Shown: positions 35,944-44,909, numbered from the stretch's first letter. The stretch: 64,000 bases of DNA from Flavobacteriaceae bacterium S0862 (GCA_023015825.1 JALKAW010000006.1:171737-235736), one strand, 5' to 3'. A program made the numbers and translations. The notes: generated from the letters alone by a model not told the origin.

Positions 35944-38007
35944 ATGAAAATCAATTCAAAAAGCGTATCGTTATTAAGTCTTTTTGCCTTTTTGGTAATT
36001 ATGGCTTGTAAAGAAGATACAAGCAAAGACACTGCTGAAGTGGAAAAAATTCCAGGAATTATCCTTGAAAACATGGATCCTGATGTAAGCCCTAAAGATG
36101 ATTTTTACAATTACGTAAACGGTAATTGGATGAAAACAAATGTAATTCCAGATGATCAAACACGTTGGGGTGGTTTTGGTGTATTGAGAAAATCTACTGA
36201 TGCGGATGTTTTAAGCATTATTAAGACATCTAAAGAACTTGGGAAATATGCTGAAGGGACCGACCAGAAGAAAGCCTTGTTAATTTTTGAAACAAATTTA
36301 GATACTGTTGCAAGAAATGAGGCAGGCATTAAACCCCTTCAACCATTACTTGATGCAATAAATAGCATTAACAATCTTAACGACATGCAAACCGTATTGG
36401 CAACAACATTAGGTGTTGATGCTCCTTTTGCTGGATTTGGTGCTTCAACTGATATGAATAATAGTAGCATGAATATGGCTTGGGTATATTCAGGTGGACT
36501 TGGTTTACAGAGAGATTATTATTTAGAACAAGATGATAATTCAAAAAAAATACGAGGTCAATATGTTGATTTTGTAACAAATATGCTTCAATTTATTAAT
36601 TATGATGAAGCTACAGCAAAAACTGCTGCAGAAAAAATTCTAGCTTTAGAAACACAATTAGCAGAACCTAGATTAGATAAAGTAGCAAGACGAGATGCAC
36701 GTAATAGAAATAATCCAATGTCTATTGCTGAATTACAAGAACTAACACCTGCTATTAATTGGAATAAGTTTATTACAGATATGGGTGTTACTAAAACCAT
36801 AACTAGAGTAAATGTTATGGAACCAAAGTACATGAAAGAACTTAATACATTTTTAAACTCCACTTCAATAGAAGACATTAAGACGTTAATGACATGGAGT
36901 ACGCTTAGATCCATCTCTGGATATTTAACCACAGATTTGGAAAAAGCCAACTGGGAGTTTTACGCTAAAACACTAAGAGGTGCAAAAACACAACGTCCAG
37001 CAGACGAAAGAGCTTTACAAACAGTTACTGGAACAGTTGGGGAAGCTATTGGGCGATTATATGTTGAAGCAAAATTCCCACCAGAAGCTAAAGAAAAAGC
37101 TGAAATTATGATTGCTGATGTTATTAAAGCTTTTCAAAATAGAATTGACACCTTGGAATGGATGAGTAAAGAGACTAGAAAAAAGGCTATTGAAAAATTA
37201 GAAAAATTTACAGTAAAAATTGCCTATCCTGATGAATGGGAAGACTATTCAGAATTAATGGTTAAAGAAGGAAACAGTTATGCTGAAAATATGATGGCGG
37301 TAGGTAAATGGTATAATGATAAAAACTTAGCTGAAATAGATGAGCCAGTGGACAAGAGTGAATGGGGAATGGCGCCACAAATAGTAAATGCTTATTTTAA
37401 CCCAACCAATAACGAAATAGTATTCCCTGCAGCAATTTTACAACCTCCTTTTTATAACTATACCGCTGATGATGCAGTTAATTATGGTGGTATTGGAGCT
37501 GTTATTGGACATGAAATATCCCATGCTTTTGATGATTCTGGATCTAGATTTGATGGCGATGGAAACTTAAAAAACTGGTGGACACCTAAAGATTTAGAAG
37601 AATTTACCAAAAGAGGAGATGCTTTAGCAGAACAATATAGTTCCATAGAAGTTTTAGATAGCGTTTACATTAATGGTAAATTTACCCTAGGTGAAAATAT
37701 TGGAGATTTAGGTGGTTTACTTGGTGCTTATGATGGCTTACAGCTTAGTTTTGAAAGAAATGGAAGACCAGATGATATTGATGGTTTTACAGCAGAACAA
37801 CGCTTCTTTATGTCTTGGGCAACTGTTTGGAGAACTTTAATTAGAGAAGATGCTTTAAGAACACAAATTAAAACAGACCCTCATTCTCCTGGCGTAAATA
37901 GGGCTATACAACCTTTAAAAAATATTGATGCCTTCTACGAAGCGTTTGATATTAAAGAAGGAGATAAAATGTATTTAGCTCCAGAAAAACGTGTAAGGAT
38001 TTGGTAA
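35944..38007 (+). CDS. M13 (neprilysin-like) metallopeptidase lipoprotein
   Basis: Exported zinc endopeptidase that cleaves short peptides. Lipoprotein signal with Cys at about residue 22 (LVIMACKED). The N-terminal opening DVSPKDDFYNYVNGNWMK is the M13 hallmark; the zinc motif HEISHAFDD is near residue 522 and the third ligand Glu is in GENIGDLGGL. The substrate-binding NAYFNPTNNEIVFPAAILQ precedes the zinc motif. Length 687 is normal. The gene is flanked by a helical lipoprotein gene and a strong terminator. With the peptidases upstream it completes a large exported peptide-degrading set. Confidence 0.95.
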   Translation: MKINSKSVSLLSLFAFLVIMACKEDTSKDTAEVEKIPGIILENMDPDVSPKDDFYNYVNGNWMKTNVIPDDQTRWGGFGVLRKSTDADVLSIIKTSKELGKYAEGTDQKKALLIFETNLDTVARNEAGIKPLQPLLDAINSINNLNDMQTVLATTLGVDAPFAGFGASTDMNNSSMNMAWVYSGGLGLQRDYYLEQDDNSKKIRGQYVDFVTNMLQFINYDEATAKTAAEKILALETQLAEPRLDKVARRDARNRNNPMSIAELQELTPAINWNKFITDMGVTKTITRVNVMEPKYMKELNTFLNSTSIEDIKTLMTWSTLRSISGYLTTDLEKANWEFYAKTLRGAKTQRPADERALQTVTGTVGEAIGRLYVEAKFPPEAKEKAEIMIADVIKAFQNRIDTLEWMSKETRKKAIEKLEKFTVKIAYPDEWEDYSELMVKEGNSYAENMMAVGKWYNDKNLAEIDEPVDKSEWGMAPQIVNAYFNPTNNEIVFPAAILQPPFYNYTADDAVNYGGIGAVIGHEISHAFDDSGSRFDGDGNLKNWWTPKDLEEFTKRGDALAEQYSSIEVLDSVYINGKFTLGENIGDLGGLLGAYDGLQLSFERNGRPDDIDGFTAEQRFFMSWATVWRTLIREDALRTQIKTDPHSPGVNRAIQPLKNIDAFYEAFDIKEGDKMYLAPEKRVRIW

Positions 38008-38024
38008 AAGCAATTGCATTTGCA

Positions 38025-38066
38025 AAACAAAAAAACCAAGAAGTTAACTGCTTGGTTTTTTTGTTT
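38025..38066. terminator. bidirectional terminator, M13 gene / cytochrome gene
   Basis: Perfect 16-base arms (38025-38040, 38051-38066) with core ccaag/cttgg and seven A or T, ten-base loop. Lies between convergent genes. Confidence 0.8.
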
Positions 38067-38085
38067 CTAAATTTTTTTAGGACTA

Positions 38086-39075
38086 CTAATCTAAAGAATC
38101 TAAATACTCTTGAATTAAATTGTAGCCTTGACTATGTACCATAGTTGTGCCAATTAGAGGCATGCTGGTTCCTGGAGTATAATTGCTCATTCTATTAGAA
38201 ATACTAAAACGTCTTTGAAAGATATTTGTGTCATTAAAATCTGCTTCAAAAGCTAAATCTAAAGTGGATTGAAATTCACAAAAACCTCCAGCTGTGTGAC
38301 AATGTGCACAATTAACATCAAAATAAGCACGAGAGCGTTCCTCTAAACTATAATTTGCATCATCTTCCCAATTTGGTAATACCTCTATTTCTGATGGATT
38401 AGGAGCATTTATTAGTTGGCCATTGTCTATAAATTGTTGTAATTGGTTAACACCATTTATGTTAAAATTCATAGTGCGCAATTTTGGGCCAATAGGTGTT
38501 ACATTATTGTTGTTGCTATGGCATGTTATACAATCGTTTGCACTTGGAACAATATAGTTTACTTCAACATCTTCACCTTCACTATTTACAAAATCTACTT
38601 TTACTTGATGCTCATTTGTATCCAAAACTGCATCGGTTTGCCCTTCGTTCCAAACATAGTTTCCAATAGCCCACTCAGCTTCTTCTTTAATAAGCACACG
38701 GGTTTCTATAATTTGTTGCCCAGAATTTGGATTGGTTTCATCTAAATTATAATAAAACGTTTTTGCAATAAGCGTTCCTGTTGGAAATATTGGAAATCCA
38801 TCGTCCTCATACTGCAAAGCTGTACCATCTGGAAGTCCAATAATTCTTAATTTATGTGCATAATCGGTAAACAATTGCGTGTTAAGCCCATATTTAAACA
38901 TATTGGAGTTTATGGTTAATGTTTTTAAATCTCCTATAAATAAATTTAATTGAGAAAGGTTTGGTAAAAATTCAGCAATAATTGGATCATCTTGTAATAC
39001 TACATAATCATCCGAATCATTTAAACATGACGTAAAAATAGAAGTTACCACTAAGGCAATTATGAGGCGTTTCAT
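38086..39075 (-). CDS. diheme c-type cytochrome lipoprotein (SO2930-like)
   Basis: Exported lipoprotein (Cys17 in SIFTSC) with two covalent heme sites: CITCH at 182-186 and CAHCH at 256-260. The segment between residues 30 and 175 (KYGLNTQLFTDYAHKLRIIGLPDGT, YVWNEGQTDAVLDTNEHQVKVDF, split here only to describe it) resembles the SO2930 family of diheme cytochromes, where such a region precedes the hemes. A terminal Met (GTSMPLIG) could serve as an axial ligand. It is probably a periplasm-facing electron carrier, partner unknown. It stands alone on its strand. Confidence 0.85.
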   Translation of the reverse strand: MKRLIIALVVTSIFTSCLNDSDDYVVLQDDPIIAEFLPNLSQLNLFIGDLKTLTINSNMFKYGLNTQLFTDYAHKLRIIGLPDGTALQYEDDGFPIFPTGTLIAKTFYYNLDETNPNSGQQIIETRVLIKEEAEWAIGNYVWNEGQTDAVLDTNEHQVKVDFVNSEGEDVEVNYIVPSANDCITCHSNNNNVTPIGPKLRTMNFNINGVNQLQQFIDNGQLINAPNPSEIEVLPNWEDDANYSLEERSRAYFDVNCAHCHTAGGFCEFQSTLDLAFEADFNDTNIFQRRFSISNRMSNYTPGTSMPLIGTTMVHSQGYNLIQEYLDSLD

Positions 39076-39264
39076 TAATTTGGGTTTTAATAATAGATGC
39101 GGAAAATAATAAAAATGCCATAAAAAGTCCTAAAAAAACCGATATGCTGTCAATATTTACTGTAAATCTACTTTGTTTTGACTAAAACCTTATGTTTAAT
39201 GAGTTGTGGTACATAAATCATATCATAGATTGAAATTTCATATATTGTATAGAAATTATTAAAG

Positions 39265-40143
39265 ATGCCTTATTGGTTGCAAATTGTTTTGATAGTTCTT
39301 GTTGCGTATATCGTGATAAGTATAGCTTTGTATTATTTGCAAGATTATTTGTTGTTTAAACCAGAAAAGCTAGATAAGGACTTTCAATTTGCTTACGAAA
39401 ACCAAGACACTAAAGAATACTTTCTAGAAACACGTGATGGCGCTAAAATAAATGGGCTGTTATTTAAAAGTAAAAATCAGCCTAAAGGCATTGTGTTGTA
39501 TTTAAAAGGAAATTCTAAAAGTATTAAAGGTTGGGGGAAATTTGCTGTAGATTTTACACGACATGATTACAGTGTGTTTATGGTCGACTATCGAGGCTTT
39601 GGTAAAAGCACAGGAAGACGTTCGCAAAAAGCGATTAAACGAGATTTGCAAGAAGTTTATAATAAGTTAAAAGAGCGAACTCCAGAGGAGCATATTATTT
39701 TATATGGTCGTTCGTTGGGTTCAGGCTTCGCAGCTAAGTTAGCGTCCATTAATAATCCCAGACTTTTAATATTGGATGCGCCTTATTACAGTTTAACTAA
39801 AGTTACTGGTCGATATATGCCTTTTATGCCTTTGTCATTGTTAATGAAATATCCTTTACCAACCTACAAATGGTTAAAATACGTACAGTGTCCAATTCAT
39901 ATTATTCACGGTACTCATGATAAGTTGATTCCTTATAAATCTAGTGTCAAGCTATCTCAAGTTAATCCCAAACAAACTAAATTGCACACAGTAATTGGTG
40001 GAGGGCATAAAAATTTGAATAATTTTGAGTCTTACCATAAAATGATTGAAGAAATCATTAATTCGAAACCAGTAGATATCGATTTTTCAACAACAAGTAT
40101 AAATGTCATACACTCGTCCAAAAAATCTAAAACAAAAGCTTAA
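39265..40143 (+). CDS. membrane-anchored alpha/beta hydrolase (copy 1)
   Basis: A 292-residue serine hydrolase with an N-terminal membrane segment (about 4-25). The fold is read from VLYLKGNSKSIKGWGKFA, VDYRGFGKSTGR, the nucleophile elbow YGRSLGSGFA and the C-terminal IIHGTHDKLIP and GGGHKNL, which supply Asp and His. In the oxyanion region the usual HGN is replaced by KGN. The next gene is a close tandem paralogue that begins 41 bases before this one ends. The family includes BEM46-like and general esterases; the substrate is unknown. Confidence 0.88.
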   Translation: MPYWLQIVLIVLVAYIVISIALYYLQDYLLFKPEKLDKDFQFAYENQDTKEYFLETRDGAKINGLLFKSKNQPKGIVLYLKGNSKSIKGWGKFAVDFTRHDYSVFMVDYRGFGKSTGRRSQKAIKRDLQEVYNKLKERTPEEHIILYGRSLGSGFAAKLASINNPRLLILDAPYYSLTKVTGRYMPFMPLSLLMKYPLPTYKWLKYVQCPIHIIHGTHDKLIPYKSSVKLSQVNPKQTKLHTVIGGGHKNLNNFESYHKMIEEIINSKPVDIDFSTTSINVIHSSKKSKTKA

Positions 40144-40927
40144 AAAATTCGCTCTAATTCTTTTAGGACTTTATATTATGGTTGGAACTGGCCTTTATGT
40201 ATTACAAGAGAAATTTTTGTTTTTACCAGAAACGTTACCTCAAGATTATACGTATGAATTAGCTTATGAGTATGACGAGTATTTTCTAGACACACCAAAT
40301 AATGGTGTTATAAATACTTTGCATATAAAGGCAAACAATCCGAAAGGTGCCATATTATATTTTCATGGAAACGCAGGAAGTTTACAACGATGGAGTAAGA
40401 TTGTTGAGGACTTTGTGGCCTTGGATTATGATGTTTATGTTATGGACTATAGAAATTATGGGAAAAGCAAAGGTGTTTTGAGTGAAGAAGCATTATATAA
40501 TGATGCACAAGTATGCTATGAGCATTTAGAACAATTTTGGAACGAAGAACATATTATTGTTTATGGTCGTTCATTAGGGTCTGCAATGGCGACGAAAATG
40601 GCATCAATTAAAAATCCAAAAAAACTAATTTTAGAATCTCCCTTTTATAATATTGAAGATGTTGCCAAAAAACGGTTTCCAATATTTCCTATTAAGAATC
40701 TGCTTAAATACAGGTTGCCAAACAACCAACATATTAAACATGTTAAATGTCCCATTTCAATAATTCATGGCACAAGTGATGTTGTTGTGCCTTTCAGCAG
40801 TGGAGAAAAATTGTACAAAGCATCACCAAAGGACAAAACGACCTTAACAGTAATAGAAAAAGGAGGTCACAATAATCTAAATGAGTTTGATGAGTATCAT
40901 AAACTTATCAAAGAAATTCTACAATAG
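40103..40927 (+). CDS. membrane-anchored alpha/beta hydrolase (copy 2)
   Basis: Tandem paralogue of the preceding gene, 274 residues. An N-terminal helix (about 15-34) leads to LYFHGNAGSLQRW (normal HGN oxyanion motif), VMDYRNYGKSKG, YGRSLGSAMA with the nucleophile Ser, IIHGTSDVVVP (Asp) and GGHNNL (His). The start at 40103 overlaps copy 1 by 41 bases; I keep it because the basic N-terminus and helix align with those of copy 1, and the next Met falls inside the helix. Lipase, esterase and thioesterase remain possible. Confidence 0.88.
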   Translation: MSYTRPKNLKQKLKKFALILLGLYIMVGTGLYVLQEKFLFLPETLPQDYTYELAYEYDEYFLDTPNNGVINTLHIKANNPKGAILYFHGNAGSLQRWSKIVEDFVALDYDVYVMDYRNYGKSKGVLSEEALYNDAQVCYEHLEQFWNEEHIIVYGRSLGSAMATKMASIKNPKKLILESPFYNIEDVAKKRFPIFPIKNLLKYRLPNNQHIKHVKCPISIIHGTSDVVVPFSSGEKLYKASPKDKTTLTVIEKGGHNNLNEFDEYHKLIKEILQ

Positions 40928-41012
40928 TTGTTTTAAAAAATTAACATTCCACACTACTATTCTTAAAAAAGAATTAAAAAGGATTTAAATGTGTTAAACA
41001 TTTCTAAATACC

Positions 41013-41038
41013 TGTAACGTTTTGGTTTTTTTAACGTC
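41013..41038 (+). promoter_or_regulatory. ECF-sigma-type promoter of repeat gene A
   Basis: Exact TGTAAC (41013-41018), 16-base spacer, CGTC (41035-41038), 38 bases before the ATG of repeat gene A. This is the form of an extracytoplasmic-function sigma promoter and is shared by repeat gene C and yqaE. Confidence 0.7.
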
Positions 41039-41076
41039 AATAGAGTATAAAAATAAAACAAAAAACCAAAAATATT

Positions 41077-41583
41077 ATGAACCGATTAATCTTATTATTA
41101 GCTGCATTTATAGCAACCAATGCTAGTGCATTATCAGGAATGAGTCCCGATAATACTAAAAAAAATCATAAAACGTTAGTACAAATAAACCTTGAAGCTA
41201 CACTTTTTGAAAGTGACACAGACAAAAGTCTTTTTGAGGTTTATGAAATTGAAGAAGAAGTATATATTGATTTTGATACAAAAAAGTATTTACCAGAAGG
41301 TTTTAATCCTTTAGAAGGGAAAAACGATATCGATTGGTCTACAATTGAATTAGTCGAGGTTGAGGAAACTATTGAAATAGATTTTGATACAGCGCAATAT
41401 CTACCTGAAAATTTTAATGCACTAGAAGGAAAAAATGATATTGATTGGTCAAAAATTGAAATAGTAGAAATTGAAGAGGAGATTGAATTTGGGTTTGATA
41501 CTAGTAAATATTTACCAAAGGGTTTTAATCCCTATAAAGGAATGAAGTGTGAAAAAGAAAATGTAGTAGTGAGTCTTTATTAA
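41077..41583 (+). CDS. exported 37-residue repeat protein A
   Basis: I do not know a named family. The 168-residue product has a signal peptide (LLLLAAFIATNASA, about residues 1-18), a linker to residue 56, then 37-residue repeats: 57-93, 94-130 and a partial third 131-156. Each unit has an acidic strand EIEEEVYIDFDT, the core YLPEGFNPLEGKND, and DWSTIELV leading into the next. The last unit stops at NPYKGM and is followed by a short tail. The protein is strongly acidic. Genes B and C, 4 kb on, are paralogues. An ECF-type promoter lies upstream and a terminator downstream. The function is unknown; a periplasmic or surface stress protein is a guess from the promoter. Confidence 0.85.
   Translation: MNRLILLLAAFIATNASALSGMSPDNTKKNHKTLVQINLEATLFESDTDKSLFEVYEIEEEVYIDFDTKKYLPEGFNPLEGKNDIDWSTIELVEVEETIEIDFDTAQYLPENFNALEGKNDIDWSKIEIVEIEEEIEFGFDTSKYLPKGFNPYKGMKCEKENVVVSLY
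41245..41544 (+). repeat. 111-base coding direct repeats in gene A
   Basis: Units 41245-41355 and 41356-41466 are full; 41467-41544 is partial. They encode the 37-residue repeat and differ mainly at third codon positions. Confidence 0.85.
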
Positions 41584-41615
41584 TTTTTGCCAAAGAGTAT
41601 TAATAAAGACCTTGT

Positions 41616-41645
41616 AAGCCAGCACATTGTGCTGGCTTTTTTATT
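41616..41645. terminator. bidirectional terminator, repeat gene A / paraoxonase-like gene
   Basis: Perfect ten-base arms aagccagcac/gtgctggctt (41616-41625, 41629-41638) with a three-base loop and a T run. Placed between two convergent genes. Confidence 0.85.
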
Positions 41646-42684
41646 TTTGTTTAAGCAGTAAGAACGTATCATCCATTACATTTCCTGTAAGTATATATTT
41701 ATCAAACGGAGCAGCCACGGTTGAGCCAGACATAGTTTTACCATCCTCAAGGTAAATGATTTCTACTGAATAATCATTTGTTCCTCCATAATCAATTTTA
41801 ATAATTTCTGAAGGAGAATACTCCTTTTTTCCTTTGGCATAAGACGCAAATCTTAACAAGTTAGGATGAGCTCCAACCCACAATTGTCCTTCTTTATCGA
41901 ATTCAATATTATCGACTCCAGTTCCACAATCAATATCTTCAATAAACTCTAATGAACCGTCAGTTAACACATTATAAACTTTAATTAGAAATTTTCTAGG
42001 TGAAGCAACAAAAAGCAAATTGCGTTTTGCATCATAATTAATACCATTAGCATATGCAATTCTGTTAGCAACTTCTCTATAAGATGTTCCATCAAAATAG
42101 ATAACGTTGGATAAAGCGAGTCCTAGATAATCTTCGGTAAGCCTCCCAAAACCTTCAGTGTACTTGTGGTCATTAGTGAAATAAAACGTATTATCATCAA
42201 TCATAACAACATCATTTGGACTTATCATTGACTCATCTGTCAAAGTTTCTTCATGTGTGAATGTTTTGTTTTTAAGATTGAACACCTCAATAGAATGTCC
42301 TGACAATGTATGGTTAATTGCCATAATTTTATAGGAACTATTAAGATTTTTAAATGAAATACCATGAGGTGCAAACGGTTTATTAAAATTAGATGTTAAT
42401 GGAATAACGTTGAATTCTTGGGTTTTTAAATCCATAAAATATAAGCCACCTATTTCATTTTCTTCAAGAGGATGCATACCTCTTTTTGTTGATGATATGA
42501 TTGCGAAACTATCTTGATGGCTAATAGTTATGTCTTCAGCTCCAGGAAGGTTAATTTGTTTGACAATGCTACCATTAAAAGTGTTTTCAATAGTTCTAAA
42601 ATAACCTGTTGAAATAAAAGTATGAGCAACAAAAATTACAATGAGAAGAATGAAGAGAATTAAGATTTTTATACTTTTTTTCAT
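41641..42684 (-). CDS. paraoxonase/arylesterase-family lactonase homologue
   Basis: A 347-residue six-bladed propeller enzyme resembling animal PON1, anchored by an N-terminal helix (about 5-26). Residues matching the PON calcium site are all present: Glu50-Asp51 (GAEDI), Asn157 (SPNDVV), Asn213 (YANGIN) and Asp258-Asn259 (GVDNIEFD). His107 (APHGIS) and His125 (INHT) match the catalytic His pair. Such enzymes hydrolyse lactones and aryl esters. It is the last gene of a three-gene minus-strand cassette with an oxidoreductase and a PPOX-fold protein. The lactone substrate is unknown; a quorum-signal or oxidised-lipid lactone is speculation. Confidence 0.88.
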   Translation of the reverse strand: MKKSIKILILFILLIVIFVAHTFISTGYFRTIENTFNGSIVKQINLPGAEDITISHQDSFAIISSTKRGMHPLEENEIGGLYFMDLKTQEFNVIPLTSNFNKPFAPHGISFKNLNSSYKIMAINHTLSGHSIEVFNLKNKTFTHEETLTDESMISPNDVVMIDDNTFYFTNDHKYTEGFGRLTEDYLGLALSNVIYFDGTSYREVANRIAYANGINYDAKRNLLFVASPRKFLIKVYNVLTDGSLEFIEDIDCGTGVDNIEFDKEGQLWVGAHPNLLRFASYAKGKKEYSPSEIIKIDYGGTNDYSVEIIYLEDGKTMSGSTVAAPFDKYILTGNVMDDTFLLLKQK

Positions 42685-42693
42685 AATAAGGAA

Positions 42694-44286
42694 TTAATTT
42701 TTAGTCATAATCTTTTTTATTAAATTTTTTCCTATCATCGCAGACGTAGTTAAAACACCTGAAAATAATGCAGCTGCAACCCCAGCGGTTACAATATCTT
42801 GTCCAGTAAGATATAAATTCTTAATAGGTGTTCTTGGTTGAAGAAACCGTTGATGATAACGTTTTGGTGTATGATCTAAACCATAAATTTCTCCTTTGTC
42901 GTAATTAACAAAATGTTTTGTAGTTAATGGCGTGGAAAGTTCGTAGTGATCAATTTTATCAACCAGTTGAGGTTCATGCTCAAAAAGAATCTTTAAAAGC
43001 CGCTGTGATAATTTTTCTTTAAAATCATCATATTCATTACCACGTTTCATCCATTTGCTATCTTCCCATTTTTCAACTAACTCATAGGGCATTAATGTAA
43101 GCACATCAATGGTGCTTTTCCCTGGATAGCGATTGTTCCAATCAGGATCCTTTGCAGCAGGAAATGAAATATAAACTAACGGAAAAGGAGCATCATTGTC
43201 ATTTAGATAACGTTCAACACATAAATCGTGGTCACCATCATCAGGGTAAATCCACAAATTAGTTTTTGATAAATTTAATTCTTCTGGTGAGCCATTTAAA
43301 CCAATGTATAAACATATATGAGCTACTGAAGGGGTTACTTTTTGTAATTGGTTTTTAAGATTGTGTTTTAATAATTCTTGTTTAGGCAAGAGTTTATTAT
43401 AGGTAGTTATTATTCCTGCACCACTAATTATATTATTGGCATTTATAACTTTTCCATCAGGCATTTTTACACCAACGGCTGTATTGTTTTTTATGATAAT
43501 TTCATCAACTTCAGCTTTAACTAATATGGTTCCGCCAGCAGATTCAATTACTGGATCTATAGTTGCAACAATGCGAGAAGAGCCTCCAATAGGGAAATTA
43601 CCACCACTTAAATAATGTCTTACTACGCTTGCATGCATCACAAAACTACTTTGTTTAGGAGGTAAACCATAATCGCCATATTGCCCTGAAAGCACCTTTA
43701 TTAGTTCTTGGTTAGTGGTTAAGGAACTTAAAACTTGATACGTAGTTTGGTCAGCATATTTTAGATATTTTTTACGCATAAATGCACCAAAAAGATTACT
43801 CATCCATTTAGGAGCAGCTTTTTCCATAAAAAACTTTCTACTTGCTTTATTTGCTTCAAATACGAGTTTAATGTATTCAGTAATAGCATTTTCCTCTTCT
43901 GGGAAATAGGAGATAAGTTTAGCTTTAAAATTGGTAGTACCTTTTACAAAATCATAAGACTTATCACCAATTATAATTCGATCATACACATCTCCCATGT
44001 CAGCCCATTTCAATTCTGCATTTGTGATATAGTCAAATAATTTTTTTACAGCGCTTTTTGGGCGACCTACTTCGCCAATATAATGAATACCAACATCCCA
44101 TTCGTATCCTTTACGCTTAAAAACATGAGTAAAACCACCAGCCGTATAATGCTGCTCTAGGACTAATACTTTTTGACCTTCTTTTGCAAGTATGGCACCA
44201 CAAGTTAAACTTCCCATCCCTGAACCTATAATTATTGTGTCATAATTTTCTTCAAGAGTTGGATTTTGTTTGTACGATTGTATCAT
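42694..44286 (-). CDS. CrtISO/retinol-saturase-like FAD oxidoreductase
   Basis: Flavoprotein of the phytoene desaturase/carotenoid isomerase/RetSat group, about 530 residues. The FAD Rossmann site is YDTIIIGSGMGSLTCGA with the downstream VLVLEQHYTAGGF, and the C-terminal FAD motif is NLYLTGQDIVTAGVAAAL. The segment LDHTPKRYHQRFLQPRTPI is typical of the RetSat-like branch. I start at 44286 (MIQSYKQNPTLEENYD); the longer frame would overlap the PPOX gene by 28 bases. It lies ten bases before the paraoxonase-like gene. A substrate with a conjugated or retinoid-like chain is possible but not shown. Confidence 0.88.
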   Translation of the reverse strand: MIQSYKQNPTLEENYDTIIIGSGMGSLTCGAILAKEGQKVLVLEQHYTAGGFTHVFKRKGYEWDVGIHYIGEVGRPKSAVKKLFDYITNAELKWADMGDVYDRIIIGDKSYDFVKGTTNFKAKLISYFPEEENAITEYIKLVFEANKASRKFFMEKAAPKWMSNLFGAFMRKKYLKYADQTTYQVLSSLTTNQELIKVLSGQYGDYGLPPKQSSFVMHASVVRHYLSGGNFPIGGSSRIVATIDPVIESAGGTILVKAEVDEIIIKNNTAVGVKMPDGKVINANNIISGAGIITTYNKLLPKQELLKHNLKNQLQKVTPSVAHICLYIGLNGSPEELNLSKTNLWIYPDDGDHDLCVERYLNDNDAPFPLVYISFPAAKDPDWNNRYPGKSTIDVLTLMPYELVEKWEDSKWMKRGNEYDDFKEKLSQRLLKILFEHEPQLVDKIDHYELSTPLTTKHFVNYDKGEIYGLDHTPKRYHQRFLQPRTPIKNLYLTGQDIVTAGVAAALFSGVLTTSAMIGKNLIKKIMTKN

Positions 44287-44309
44287 GTTTATTGAATAGC
44301 CTTTAAGGA

Positions 44310-44840
44310 TTAAAATGTAACTCTTTGTGGTTCCCAAGTTTTAGAATCCCCTAGAATATTACGTGAGGTACTTAATATTTCCATCCATTCTGGAGATACT
44401 TTAATTAACAAATAGTCTTTTGGGTAATTTGGGTAGAACTCTTCCCATTCTTTTTTCCAATGTTCTTCTTTTTCTGCAACATCATTTACTATACTAGCAA
44501 TACCATGAATCATTACATATCCTGTATCGTCTTTGTCAGTATAATATAATGTTACTCTATTATCGTTTTTTATCTGAATTACTTTTCTAGAACTAGAATT
44601 TGTTCCAAGCCAAACGGTTAAATCCTCTTCAGGAGAAAATGGATCCATAGTTCTTATCCTTGGTCTTCCTTTATCATCAATAGTAACTAGTGCACAAGTT
44701 TTAGCGCTTTGCATTATTTCTTTTGCAGCACCAATTAATTTTGAATCATTGTTTTTGGTTGTTTTTTGTTGAGTATAGCCATGAGTAGACGAGAGTAAAA
44801 CAAAGGAAAATGTAAAAAGTAAATTTTTAATAAATTTCAT
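44310..44840 (-). CDS. exported PPOX-fold (pyridoxamine oxidase-like) protein
   Basis: Split-barrel flavin-binding protein of the general-stress-protein-26/PNPOx-like type. The fold is read from TCALVTIDDKGRPRIRTMDPF, VWLGTNSSSRKVIQIKNDNRV and YVMIHGIASIVND. Unusually it begins with a signal peptide (LLFTFSFVLLSSTHG, about 1-23), so it should act outside the cytoplasm. It is the first gene of the three-gene cassette, 23 bases before the oxidoreductase. The cofactor (FMN, F420 or heme) and the substrate are unknown. Confidence 0.85.
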   Translation of the reverse strand: MKFIKNLLFTFSFVLLSSTHGYTQQKTTKNNDSKLIGAAKEIMQSAKTCALVTIDDKGRPRIRTMDPFSPEEDLTVWLGTNSSSRKVIQIKNDNRVTLYYTDKDDTGYVMIHGIASIVNDVAEKEEHWKKEWEEFYPNYPKDYLLIKVSPEWMEILSTSRNILGDSKTWEPQRVTF

Positions 44841-44876
44841 TTCTTTAGCTATAAATGAAAATACAATTAAATATAC

Positions 44877-44909
44877 AAAAAATGAAACCCAATCATGGTT
44901 TCATTTTTT
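44877..44909. terminator. terminator-like hairpin with no obvious gene
   Basis: Thirteen-base arms (44877-44889, 44897-44909), core tgaaacc/ggtttca with A and T runs and a seven-base loop. It lies upstream of two divergent genes, so its transcript is unclear; it may shield the PPOX gene or end a short RNA. Confidence 0.6.

Noticed and set aside
22077..38007. Peptidase region as a genomic island
   Set aside because: Although next to a tRNA gene, there is no integrase, no repeated tRNA 3' end, and base composition looks like the flanks.
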